64,000 bases of DNA from assembly GCA_944389075.1 (NCBI GenBank), contig CALXLA010000057.1:1-64000 (forward strand), read 5' to 3'. Shown here in pieces: positions 54,821 through 63,551 of this stretch (position 1 is the first letter of the stretch; each line of letters starts with the position of its first letter). The notes beneath the pieces are model-generated. The model worked only from the letters and a program-made list of their open reading frames with translations, was not told the origin of the DNA and did not search any database. This DNA comes from an uncultured Spirochaetaceae bacterium. Lineage in GTDB: Bacteria > Spirochaetota > Spirochaetia > Sphaerochaetales > Sphaerochaetaceae. The position numbers and the translations under genes were made by a program.

Positions 54821-55296
54821 TTTTCACCTCCATTATTTTCCTTTGTTATACGATTCTTTGTTTTTACTATTGAGCAATAAAGAAGGAATAGCGAACCTAT
54901 AAACATAATCAGATAAATATATCCATAGGTCATAAATTCTACAGTTGGTATAACAACATCCCACTCAGATATGGTTCTGTTATAACAACCATAAGCAAGT
55001 GTAATGTCAAAGAAGTAAATGCAAATATCGCAGAATATATCTACTACCTTTGCAAATCTCGTTTTATCAATCATTTCCTTTACAAATTCAATTTTCATCA
55101 AAGAATCGTTAAGCACACAAATCGGTGTACCAAGGAAAACGATTGAAATAAAAGCTGCTCTACCAATTTCAGTAGACCATGTAGCTGGAATATGAAATAT
55201 TGTTCGAGCTAAAATCTGGAATAAAACAGAAAAGGCCAAAATAATAACAAGCGCAGAATTGACCATCTCTATTATCTTCACCAGTTTCTTTGTCAT
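54817..55296 (-). CDS. dctQ: TRAP transporter small permease (DctQ family), second system
   Basis: The 159-residue protein has four membrane segments and the family-like stretch TWSTEIGRAAFISIVFLGTP. It is the small membrane partner of the adjacent DctM. The ATG at 55296 has GAGGA about 9 bases upstream. The longer frame to 55344 would read through the hairpin at 55313-55353. Confidence 0.88.
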   Translation of the reverse strand: MTKKLVKIIEMVNSALVIILAFSVLFQILARTIFHIPATWSTEIGRAAFISIVFLGTPICVLNDSLMKIEFVKEMIDKTRFAKVVDIFCDICIYFFDITLAYGCYNRTISEWDVVIPTVEFMTYGYIYLIMFIGSLFLLYCSIVKTKNRITKENNGGEK

Positions 55297-55312
55297 ATGC
55301 AGAATCCTCATT

Positions 55313-55353
55313 AGAGGGTGATTGCAAAAGCAAACCACCTGCAATTACCCTCT
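55313..55353 (-). promoter_or_regulatory. Intra-operon hairpin between dctP and dctQ, second system
   Basis: Fourteen-base arms (55313-55326 and 55340-55353) match at 13 positions, with the remaining pair able to form G-U. The hairpin lies right after the dctP stop and before the dctQ start. It probably stabilises or ends part of the dctP message. Confidence 0.7.
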
Positions 55354-55366
55354 TGTTATCTAACAA

Positions 55367-56353
55367 CTACAGATTAATAATCTGCTCCATAAGACCTGGT
55401 TTCCAATTAGCTTCATTGAACTCAGCAATTACAGGAGCTGCTATTTCAATAAACTCTTCATTGGCTGGCTCAACAATTTCCATTCCTGCTTCCTGAAGCA
55501 TATCAATATATACAGCATCAGGATCTGGATATTCTTCTGTAACAGAAGCCGCCGCATCCTCCCAAGCCCTTGAAATCATTGCCTGATCTTCTGCTGAAAG
55601 CGTATTGAACCAAGCTTCAGATGTCATATATCTAGCAAGTGTATGAATATGTGAAGTAAGCATAAGATACTTCTGTGTCTCATAATACTTATATGAGTAT
55701 ATCGTTTCCGGTGGATTTTCCTGAGCATCTACAGTTCCTGTCTTCATAGCCATATACAACTCAGCAAAATCAACAATTGTCGGACTTGCACCAAGAGCTT
55801 CGAAAACAGCAATCCTATCAGGAATAGATGGAAGCCTGAACTTAAGGCCCTGCAAATCAGCCGGATGAACTATTGGCTTATTTGCGGTAACCATTCTTGC
55901 CCCACGATAGAACCAAGCAGATGTTATAATTCCAGACTTCTCCTGAGCACCCCCAAAAATCTCATCTCCGAGTTCTTCAAGAACACGAAGATAATGCTCT
56001 TTATCCCTAAAAAGATATGGGGCTTCCAAAATAGAATATTCAGGGGCATAGTATGTCAAATCCTCCATACCAATTGCTCCCATCTCGATTGTTCCAGCCT
56101 TCAGACCTTCACAAACCTCCCTCACACTGCCAAGTGCTCCGCTTGGATGAATTACGACTTCGAATCTACCTTCAGAAGCTGTTTCAAGATTTTCTTTGAA
56201 CTCAACCATCACCTGATGAACTGGTCCCTCAGGGGCAAATGTCGAAGCTACATTAACAACATAATGTCTTGCAGTACCTTCCCCACTACCAGAAGCAAAT
56301 AATGATGAACAGATGGTAACTAAAACCAATAAGCATATGAAGAACCGCTTCAT
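55367..56353 (-). CDS. dctP: TRAP transporter substrate-binding protein (DctP family), second system
   Basis: The 328-residue protein has a signal peptide (MKRFFICLLVLVTICSSLFA) followed by SGSGEG, and mature DctP features (LKFRLPSIPDRIAVFEALGASPTIVDF; MKTGTVDAQENPPETIYSYK). It binds the acid in the periplasm for DctQM. AAGGAGG lies before the ATG at 56353. It is first in the operon; a GntR-type inverted repeat sits about 18 bases upstream. Confidence 0.94.
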   Translation of the reverse strand: MKRFFICLLVLVTICSSLFASGSGEGTARHYVVNVASTFAPEGPVHQVMVEFKENLETASEGRFEVVIHPSGALGSVREVCEGLKAGTIEMGAIGMEDLTYYAPEYSILEAPYLFRDKEHYLRVLEELGDEIFGGAQEKSGIITSAWFYRGARMVTANKPIVHPADLQGLKFRLPSIPDRIAVFEALGASPTIVDFAELYMAMKTGTVDAQENPPETIYSYKYYETQKYLMLTSHIHTLARYMTSEAWFNTLSAEDQAMISRAWEDAAASVTEEYPDPDAVYIDMLQEAGMEIVEPANEEFIEIAAPVIAEFNEANWKPGLMEQIINL

Positions 56354-56370
56354 AGTACTCCTCCTTTTTG

Positions 56371-56390
56371 CTTGTATTCTAGCATACAAG
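56371..56390 (-). promoter_or_regulatory. GntR/FadR-type operator before the second TRAP operon
   Basis: CTTGTAT-TCTAGC-ATACAAG is a perfect inverted repeat with 7-base arms, 18 bases upstream of the dctP start, where it would overlap the transcription start or leader. The TTGTAT/ATACAA pattern suits FadR-subfamily regulators such as the one encoded in this operon. Confidence 0.6.
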
Positions 56391-56428
56391 TATCCTAGTG
56401 CAAGTTTTTTCTACAATTTAAAATTACC

Positions 56429-56880
56429 AGCATGAAAGAAGCAAAGCTGGAGAACTGTATTGGAAACATGATTTGATGCTCACTTGGATGGTGTAAACTA
56501 TTCCAATGGGAAGGAAGGGGAATTGTCATTGAATATGGCCTAGTATAGTCTCCCCTATAAAATATGTGGAACAGTGGCGCCATATCAAAACAGACTCAAT
56601 TAGCCTTGTACTCAAAGTTAGCATAGGTTATAGATACGAATTTTCGGAATGTCTTTCTTACAGCATGATTTTGCCTTGATGGTTCCTGTTTTTTCACAAA
56701 ACGCAAATGTAGAAAATATCCAAGTATCAACATCTCAATTCAAACTGAGAACTTATGACAGAATAACAGTGTGGTTCACATTTCTCGATTGGCTTATAAT
56801 CAATCATGTATGGCAGTAGATGATTCTGTTTATCATCTCATGCCAGAGCTATGAAGGAAAATGTATCTGGGGCATGCTTT
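56429..56880 (+). pseudogene. Decayed paralogue of the outer-membrane barrel gene
   Basis: This stretch is alignable almost end to end with the intact barrel gene at 47593-48201, but it is broken by frameshifts and stops. Matches include GATTTGATGCTCAC against GATTTGCTGCTCAC, the shared base string GAATATGGCC (56531-56540), SIGYRYEFS against GIGYRFEFS, a segment ending FTFLDWLIIN against LTLIDCIRIN, and AVDDSVYHL against AVGGPVYNL. The signal-peptide part is missing or unrecognisable. It fills most of the 650-base gap between dctP and era, which otherwise holds no gene. Confidence 0.75.
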
Positions 56881-56976
56881 TATAATAATCAAAAAAAGAA
56901 AATGAAAGAATTCCGTTAAATGTTAATTACCACTAAAAACTGTCACAGCCGATGGATGATTATACTCTCTTATACT

Positions 56977-57004
56977 TTGACAATGAATTGATGAACCATA
57001 TAAT
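56977..57004 (+). promoter_or_regulatory. Consensus era promoter ending 6 bases before the ATG
   Basis: TTGACA (56977-56982), a 16-base spacer and TATAAT (56999-57004) are both perfect consensus boxes. The start codon begins at 57011, exactly where transcription should start, and no Shine-Dalgarno is possible. Confidence 0.8.
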
Positions 57005-57010
57005 CATGGT

Positions 57011-57895
57011 ATGAAATCAGCAACAGTTTCGGTAATAGGACGCCCAAGCGCAGGAAAGTCCACACTGGTCAATACTATCACTGGAATGAAGGTTTCCATA
57101 ACCTCACCGACCCCGCAGACGACAAGGAACAAGATCCGCGGCATATACACGGATTCAAGGGGACAGCTTGTTTTCACAGACACACCGGGCTTTCATCTCT
57201 CAGATAAGGAAATCAACAAGAGAATGCAGGATGTCACTGTGTCTTCTCTTTCTGATTCCGATATGATCCTGTATCTGATTGATGGGACAAGGAAGCCAGG
57301 CAAGGAAGAAGAGACTGTTTCTGACCTGATTCTCAAGGCAGGCGTGCCTGTAGTTGCTGTGATAAACAAAAAGGATATCCTGTCAGCAGCACAGGTTGAT
57401 GAGGCGAAGTCTTTTCTTTCTGAAAGGTTTCCATCATCTCCTGTACTTCTTGCCTCAGGCAAGGATGATGATGGCGTTGATGAGATTCTCATAGAGCTCT
57501 TCAAGTATGCACCTGAAGGTGAACTGATGTATGACGAATCCATGTACACAGATCAGGATCTTGAATTCAGAATCTCGGAAATCATAAGGGAAAAGACCAT
57601 CTCATCGCTTTCTGAAGAGCTTCCTCATGCTATCTATGTAGAGATAGAGGACATGGAATACTCTGAGGAAGAAAAGCATGTATGGATACGTGCCGTGATC
57701 AATACAGAGCGTGATGGGCAGAAAGGCATCATAGTCGGAAGAGGCGGCGAGAACATAAAGAGGATAAGGAAAGAATCTTTCAGGGAAATCCGTCAGATTT
57801 TCCCGGGCTCTACCCTTACCCTTGATCTGAGAGTCAAGGCGGATCCGAAGTGGAGAACATCCAAAAAGACACTCTCCAGAATCTTCAATGGCTGA
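57011..57895 (+). CDS. era: GTPase Era
   Basis: The 294-residue protein has an N-terminal G domain with G1 GRPSAGKST (10-18), G3 DTPGFH and G4 NKKD, and a C-terminal KH domain (about 200-290) with IIVGRGGENIKRIRKES. Era binds the 3' end of 16S rRNA and checks 30S assembly. Length matches the family. The message appears leaderless. Its 3' end overlaps the convergent ABC exporter gene by 11 bases. Confidence 0.96.
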   Translation: MKSATVSVIGRPSAGKSTLVNTITGMKVSITSPTPQTTRNKIRGIYTDSRGQLVFTDTPGFHLSDKEINKRMQDVTVSSLSDSDMILYLIDGTRKPGKEEETVSDLILKAGVPVVAVINKKDILSAAQVDEAKSFLSERFPSSPVLLASGKDDDGVDEILIELFKYAPEGELMYDESMYTDQDLEFRISEIIREKTISSLSEELPHAIYVEIEDMEYSEEEKHVWIRAVINTERDGQKGIIVGRGGENIKRIRKESFREIRQIFPGSTLTLDLRVKADPKWRTSKKTLSRIFNG

Positions 57896-59618
57896 ACTGA
57901 CTGTTATAGAGTTCTGAATAGAATCCGCCTGCAGCCATAAGCTGGCTGTGGGTCCCCTTCTCTATGATATTTCCATCCTTCATTACGAGAATAAGATCTG
58001 AATTCCGGATTGTTGACAGCCTATGAGCAATCACAAATGATGTGCGGCCTTTCATTAAGGTATCGAAGGCTTCCTGTATCAGTGCTTCCGTACGTGTATC
58101 GACAGAGCTTGTAGCTTCATCGAGTATGAGCATGTCAGGCTCTGCAAGCATTGCCCTTGCAATTGAGATAAGCTGCTTCTGTCCTGCAGAGATAGCTTCG
58201 GATTCATCGCTTATCCATTCATCAAGGTCACGAGGCAGAGATGATATATATCCGTCCAGATGACATCGCCGTATTACATCCCACAGCATTTCATCATCTG
58301 CTTCAGGATTTCCCAATAGAAGATTATCCTTTATGCTGCCGCTTTTAAGCCATGTGTCCTGAAGAACCATTGCGAAGCGCTTTCTGAGTGAGTTCCTCCT
58401 GAAAAGCAGGTAGTCATGTCCATCAACTGCAATAGTTCCTGATACAGGATCATAGAAACGCATGAGAAGATTTATCATCGTGGTCTTTCCTGCTCCCGTA
58501 GGACCGACTATCGCGACTTTCATTCCAGGCTTCACAGCAATGGAGAAATCATTGATGAGGATCCTTGAGCCGGGATATCCGAACGAGATATTCCTGAATT
58601 CGACAGATCCTTCTCCTTCCGGGATATCGGGAAGCATCGAGTCATCGCTTTCCTTTTCCTCATCAAGGAAACGGAATATCCTGTCTGCGGAAGCTACGGC
58701 ATTCTGGAATTCAGTGACGACACCGCTTATCTCATTGAATGGCTTTGCATACTGAGAAGCATATACGAGTATGCAGGAAAGCCCTCCTATCGTCATGATA
58801 CCGGCAACGGCGGCAAGTCCTCCGGAAAGAGCCACTGCCATATATACAAGGCTGTTTACGAATCTTGTGACCGGGTTCGTAAGTGATGAGAAGAACGTAG
58901 CCAGAAGTGAATTATGGGCCCATCTCCTGTTTATATCATCAAAACGATCCTGATTTCCCTTCTCCATTCCGAATGCAGCGGCTGTATGGGAAGCAGAGAT
59001 CATCTCATCAACGAATGCTGTCTGCTCTCCTCTGCTTTCGCTCTGCCTGTAGAAGAATGTGAATGTCTTCTTCGCGATAAATGAAGCCGCAAAAAGAGAC
59101 AGTGGTGTAGTCAGTATCACGACAACTGTCACCTGCCAGCTGACTGTGAACATGCAGATGATAGTTCCTGCAATAGTCAGCACACCTGTGAACAGCTGCG
59201 TAAAACCAAGCAAAAGGCCATCTGACACCTGATCCACATCACCGATCATCCTCGATACGATATCACCATGAGGATGGGAATCAAGATATGAGAGAGGAAG
59301 CCTTCCGATCTGCCTGAAGACATCCTTCCTTATTTCCATTGATGCCGCATATGAAAGCCTGTTGTTCGCGATATTCATCACAAACTGGAACAAAGCCGTG
59401 GATAAAGCAACAGCGCCCATCGCTGCAATGCAGATTATGAATGATTCGCCATCGAATGCGGATATCGCATCGACAGCATAACCGGTCAGCATCGGGAAAA
59501 ACAGCGTCGAAATGACAGAAAGAAGCGCCATCGCAAGCGAAAGCACGAGATACGCTCTCGCGCCTTTCGTATATGAAAGCATCTTGGAAACTGTATGGAT
59601 ATAAGCATTTCCCTTCAT
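57885..59618 (-). CDS. ABC exporter half-transporter, second subunit
   Basis: The 577-residue protein has six membrane helices (about 20-310) and a C-terminal ATPase domain with Walker A GPTGAGKTT, Walker B LILDEAT with the catalytic Glu, and switch His in VIAHRLST. The signature is ISAGQKQ instead of LSGGQ. It overlaps the previous half-transporter by 4 bases and pairs with it as a heterodimer, similar in layout to TM287/288 and LmrCD-type exporters. The substrate is unknown; lipids, peptides or drugs are possible. Confidence 0.93.
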   Translation of the reverse strand: MKGNAYIHTVSKMLSYTKGARAYLVLSLAMALLSVISTLFFPMLTGYAVDAISAFDGESFIICIAAMGAVALSTALFQFVMNIANNRLSYAASMEIRKDVFRQIGRLPLSYLDSHPHGDIVSRMIGDVDQVSDGLLLGFTQLFTGVLTIAGTIICMFTVSWQVTVVVILTTPLSLFAASFIAKKTFTFFYRQSESRGEQTAFVDEMISASHTAAAFGMEKGNQDRFDDINRRWAHNSLLATFFSSLTNPVTRFVNSLVYMAVALSGGLAAVAGIMTIGGLSCILVYASQYAKPFNEISGVVTEFQNAVASADRIFRFLDEEKESDDSMLPDIPEGEGSVEFRNISFGYPGSRILINDFSIAVKPGMKVAIVGPTGAGKTTMINLLMRFYDPVSGTIAVDGHDYLLFRRNSLRKRFAMVLQDTWLKSGSIKDNLLLGNPEADDEMLWDVIRRCHLDGYISSLPRDLDEWISDESEAISAGQKQLISIARAMLAEPDMLILDEATSSVDTRTEALIQEAFDTLMKGRTSFVIAHRLSTIRNSDLILVMKDGNIIEKGTHSQLMAAGGFYSELYNSQFSH

Positions 59619-61327
59619 TTCCCTTCTCCTGTCTGTGAATAGAAGATTTCCTGATAGACAGGACAGTCAGAAAGAAGCTCCTGATGTGTCCCTATTCCTG
59701 CCATTGAGCCTTTATCCAGAACGATGATCTTATCTGCATGCATCACAGAGCTCACGCGCTGGGAAACAATGAAGACTGTAGAATCCTCAATGGAGGATAT
59801 ACTCTTCCTCACTTCAGCTTCTGTCTTGAAGTCGAGGGCTGATGTGCTATCGTCAAGTATCAGGATATCAGGCTGGCGAATCAGTGCCCTTGCAATTGCA
59901 AGTCTCTGCCGCTGTCCTCCTGAAAGATTCTGCCCTCTCTGCTCTATGGCAAAGCCCAGGCCACCCTTTTCCTCTACGAAAGAGTATGCGGAAGCCATCT
60001 TCAGGGCAGCTTCTATTTCTTCATCTGATGCATTCTCTTTGGCAAATAGCATATTATCGCGGACGGTCCCTTTGAAAAGAACCGCTTTCTGAGGAACGAC
60101 TCCGATCATCGATCGAAGCGATGAGAGTGTCCAGTTTTGTACATTCCTCCCGAATACTGTCACAGATCCAGCTGTTGCATCGTAAAAACGTGGAATCAGA
60201 TTGATGAGCGTAGTCTTTCCAGATCCTGTTCCTCCAATGATTCCGATGCATTCTCCTTTTCTTACGATGAAAGAGATATCCTTAAGCGAAGGTTCTGCAT
60301 CGTTGTATGAGAGAGAGACGGAATCAAAAGCGACCGCAATCTCATCATCAGCTTTCCCTGTCTCAGTCCCGTCCTTCATAGATGGCTCCCTATCGAAAAC
60401 AGCCTGTATCCTCTTTCCTGATGCAACTGCCCTTGATATCGTGACTATCAGATTCGCAAGCTTCACGAGCTCTGCAAGAATCTGGTTCATATAATTGACC
60501 AATGCCACGATGGAACCAATTTCTATCAAAGATAGCATAAAGCGTTCCCTACCGAACCATATGATTGCGGCGACGGCTCCATTTATCATTGCATATGTCA
60601 ATGGATTGAGAAGCGCCGAAATGCGTCCAGACAACATCTGCAACGAATACATCGACTGAATATCCAGGCTGAAAGCCTTCTCCTCATCTTCCGTCCTGCA
60701 GAATGCCCTGAGTACCCTAGCACCCTTGAGATTGTCCCTAGTACGCTGGGCAACTCCATCAAGCGCATTCTGTACTCTCCTGTACATCGGGACTGTTGCC
60801 ATCATGATTACCGCGACGATCATAGACAGGACAGGAATCACGATCACGAAAATCCATGCAAGCGTACTGTCTACGGTAAATGCCATTATAGCGGCACCGA
60901 AGACAACGAATGGTGAGCGCATGGCAAGACGCAAGAACATATTGATGCCATTCTGCACAAGCGTTGCATCACTTGTAAGTCTTGTGATAAGGGTGGAAGT
61001 CCCTATCTCATCCCTGTCTTTCTCAGAGAGGGACTGTATATGCATGAAAAGCGCGCTCTTCATCTTCTCGGCAAATCCTGTTGCAGCCCTTGCGGAGAAA
61101 TACTGGGCAGTAACAGAAGAAGCAAGGCCTACAGCTGCAAGAACAACAAGAAGAAGTGCCATCCTTGCAATGTATCGGGTATCGCCATTTGCAATACCTA
61201 TATCGATGAGAGAAGCAACAACAAGTGGCACCAGAAGCTCAAAGACAGCTTCAAGCAGCTTGAAAAGCGGTGCCATCACTGCCTCTGCCCTATGTCCTTT
61301 CAGAAATGAAGAAAGCCTTGTTCCCAT
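59615..61327 (-). CDS. ABC exporter half-transporter, first subunit (degenerate ATP site)
   Basis: The 570-residue protein has six membrane helices and an ATPase domain with Walker A GGTGSGKTT and a perfect signature LSGGQRQR. In Walker B the catalytic Glu is replaced by Asp (LILDDST), and the usual switch His is replaced by Gln (IVSQRVSS). This is the classic degenerate-site subunit of a heterodimeric exporter. Its start shares one base with the flavoprotein stop (TGATG). Confidence 0.93.
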   Translation of the reverse strand: MGTRLSSFLKGHRAEAVMAPLFKLLEAVFELLVPLVVASLIDIGIANGDTRYIARMALLLVVLAAVGLASSVTAQYFSARAATGFAEKMKSALFMHIQSLSEKDRDEIGTSTLITRLTSDATLVQNGINMFLRLAMRSPFVVFGAAIMAFTVDSTLAWIFVIVIPVLSMIVAVIMMATVPMYRRVQNALDGVAQRTRDNLKGARVLRAFCRTEDEEKAFSLDIQSMYSLQMLSGRISALLNPLTYAMINGAVAAIIWFGRERFMLSLIEIGSIVALVNYMNQILAELVKLANLIVTISRAVASGKRIQAVFDREPSMKDGTETGKADDEIAVAFDSVSLSYNDAEPSLKDISFIVRKGECIGIIGGTGSGKTTLINLIPRFYDATAGSVTVFGRNVQNWTLSSLRSMIGVVPQKAVLFKGTVRDNMLFAKENASDEEIEAALKMASAYSFVEEKGGLGFAIEQRGQNLSGGQRQRLAIARALIRQPDILILDDSTSALDFKTEAEVRKSISSIEDSTVFIVSQRVSSVMHADKIIVLDKGSMAGIGTHQELLSDCPVYQEIFYSQTGEGK

Positions 61328-61878
61328 CAGCGTATGAAATTCGTTCTTATCTTTGCCTCGGCCTCCGGAAGAGGAAGACCTGCCTTCTCGATAGATTTGA
61401 TGACATATGCCATATTCCTTGCAAGGATACGCATTGTCTGCATGCCTTCCTCATCCTTCAGTACCTCTTCAGGAGTATTGCCATGAACCTGATTCCAGTA
61501 GTTCGACGATACTATGAGCATTTCGGAGATGGAGAAGAATCTGTTGATATCATCAAAAGCCGCGCTTGCGCCACCACGGCGGCAAGAGACTACCGCAGAA
61601 GCAGGCTTCAGCCTCACGCTGCCACCGATTCTGTTGAAGACTTCATCAAGGAAGACCTTCAGCCTGCCAGAGAGAGATGCATAGTATACAGGAGAACCTA
61701 CGATCAGGCCATCTGCAGTCCTGATTTCATCAGCTATCGCCTTTATCTCTTCCTTGTCTTCCGGAGCCTGTACGATCTTTGCATCTATGCCATTTCTGAT
61801 CAGCTCTTCCCTTACTTCAGAAAGAGCTGTGAATGTACATCCATGCTCACGCGGAGAGCCATTTACAAGAATTACCAT
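61327..61878 (-). CDS. NADPH-dependent FMN reductase / flavodoxin-like protein
   Basis: The 183-residue protein has a flavodoxin-like fold with an FMN phosphate-binding loop NGSPREHGCT (about 5-14) and the flavin-contact stretch GLIVGSPVYYASLSGRLKVF. Family members reduce flavin, quinone or iron-sulfur partners. It is chained between lysS and the ABC exporter genes by one-base and near-zero overlaps, so all four are one transcript. Its redox partner is unknown. Confidence 0.88.
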   Translation of the reverse strand: MVILVNGSPREHGCTFTALSEVREELIRNGIDAKIVQAPEDKEEIKAIADEIRTADGLIVGSPVYYASLSGRLKVFLDEVFNRIGGSVRLKPASAVVSCRRGGASAAFDDINRFFSISEMLIVSSNYWNQVHGNTPEEVLKDEEGMQTMRILARNMAYVIKSIEKAGLPLPEAEAKIRTNFIR

Positions 61879-63464
61879 CAGTATCTCCTGAGAATCTCAT
61901 TGATTCTTTCACTGCCGCATGCCTTGAGGAATGGAGCAAGCTTCGGTCCCTTCTCCTTCCCGATAAGGACCATATAGATCAGACGGAAGAAATCAGCATT
62001 ATCCATGCCATTGTCGCTTGCTGTCTTGTAGATATATTCGGAAAATTCCTTTTCACTGAGAGTATCGAGGAACTCATCTGCATATACCCTGAAATCCCTG
62101 ATTGCCGAAAGCTCTTCATCAGTTGCCTGGTAAAGCTCATCGCCTTCCTTCGCAAGCGAGAAGCAGAATTCCTCCGGCGCATACTTCTGAAGCCAGTTCC
62201 ATGCGCATGTCATCCTGACGCGGAGTCTTTCCTTCTGGCTTTCGGTTATGCCATCAAGCCTTGCAAGGACTTTCTCCTGATCTCCTGAATAGATCTGCAG
62301 GTAATTGCACAGATGGCGGAATGGTATCTGATACCCTGGCTCTGTCGGTATTGCCTTGTCATCAACCTGGGAAAGCTCATAGATCCTTGATTCCTTCTCC
62401 TTCTTCTTCTCATTCACGTTAAGGAGCCCAAAGTAGATTCTCTCAGTGTTGTCATAGTCCTCATAAATCTTCAGGACATCGAGATCGAAGGAGATTGCGA
62501 ACTCGGAAGATGGTCTTGTCCCTACGAAAAGATAGCGGACTATCTCTGGAGGATAGATCTCAAGGACATCATAGAGGTCCGCGACATCTCCGCCGGAAGA
62601 TGAGATCTTGCCGCCTTTGCCCTTGAGGCGTACGAAATCATAGCGCATAGTGACAGGAGCCTCTGCGCCGAAGAGTTTCACAACGCTCTTTGCTGTGTCA
62701 TAGGAACCGCCTTCTGTAAGATGGTCCTTTCCGCCTGGTTCGAAATCAACGCCTTCATAGGCCCATCTCATCGGCCAGTCCACGCGCCAAGGAAGTTTTG
62801 TATATGGTGTCGTGCGGATATCGATGGTCTCTTCCTTACCAAGCTCGGTATCGACATAAGTCAGACCATACTCACCATCCCAGCCAATTACCTTCGTAGT
62901 ATCCTTATCCGTAAACGATGAGAATACGGAAACAGGCCACCAGTCATCATCAAGAGGTTCTGTCCTGAACTCATTGAGGATTGCTCTTATCTCATCTCTC
63001 ATCGAGAGAGCCTTGCGGATCTGCTCTGCATAGAGATTTGACCTGTAACGCTCTGCCTGATAAAGATACTCAGGATATACTCCGACTGTCGGAAGGACCT
63101 TCTCAACGGCAATCTCATTGCCTCTGGCATAGTTCTCTGCGCGTCCTGTCGTATCAGGAACCAGCGTAATAGGCTTTCTGAGATACTCCCTGAGCTTTTC
63201 AGGCTCCGGCATATTGGAAGGGACCTTCCTGAATACATCGTAATCGTCCCAGCTATATATGAATCTGACGTTCTTGCCTTTTTCCCTGAGAGCCCTTACG
63301 ACAAGCTCTACAGTTATGATTTCACGGAAATTCCCGATATGCACTGTGCCCGATGGAGTTATTCCCGATGCACATGTATAGATTTCCTTATCGCCTTTTT
63401 CACGGATGATCTTATCCGCCATGATATCAGCCCAATGCGTGCTCTGAATCTGTGTTTCGCTCAT
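61878..63464 (-). CDS. lysS: Lysyl-tRNA synthetase, class I
   Basis: The 528-residue protein is the archaeal-type class I LysRS, with the HIGH-like HIGN (42-45) and the KMSKS-like KISSS. It attaches lysine to tRNA-Lys. Among bacteria this form is typical of spirochaetes and a few other groups and marks ancient transfer from archaea. The ATG at 63464 is preferred over a frame to 63500. A TTGCTT-N17-CATAAT promoter ends 7 bases before it and no Shine-Dalgarno is present. It heads the lysS-flavoprotein-ABC-ABC operon. Confidence 0.95.
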   Translation of the reverse strand: MSETQIQSTHWADIMADKIIREKGDKEIYTCASGITPSGTVHIGNFREIITVELVVRALREKGKNVRFIYSWDDYDVFRKVPSNMPEPEKLREYLRKPITLVPDTTGRAENYARGNEIAVEKVLPTVGVYPEYLYQAERYRSNLYAEQIRKALSMRDEIRAILNEFRTEPLDDDWWPVSVFSSFTDKDTTKVIGWDGEYGLTYVDTELGKEETIDIRTTPYTKLPWRVDWPMRWAYEGVDFEPGGKDHLTEGGSYDTAKSVVKLFGAEAPVTMRYDFVRLKGKGGKISSSGGDVADLYDVLEIYPPEIVRYLFVGTRPSSEFAISFDLDVLKIYEDYDNTERIYFGLLNVNEKKKEKESRIYELSQVDDKAIPTEPGYQIPFRHLCNYLQIYSGDQEKVLARLDGITESQKERLRVRMTCAWNWLQKYAPEEFCFSLAKEGDELYQATDEELSAIRDFRVYADEFLDTLSEKEFSEYIYKTASDNGMDNADFFRLIYMVLIGKEKGPKLAPFLKACGSERINEILRRY

Positions 63465-63471
63465 GTTTCTG

Positions 63472-63500
63472 ATTATGGCAAAGAAGGTTATCTCAAGCAA
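63472..63500 (-). promoter_or_regulatory. Likely lysS promoter, close to the start codon
   Basis: On the minus strand TTGCTT (63500-63495), a 17-base spacer and CATAAT (63477-63472), followed by 7 bases and the ATG at 63464. No ribosome-binding site is seen. Confidence 0.5.
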
Positions 63501-63551
63501 GGCACTGAGTTTGCTGGATTATTCCTGTCCGGAGGCATTATAATCCTTTCT

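Noticed and set aside
56395-56583. 62-codon frame on the minus strand upstream of dctP
   Set aside because: It lies on the opposite strand of the decayed barrel gene and has no ribosome site or recognisable protein pattern.
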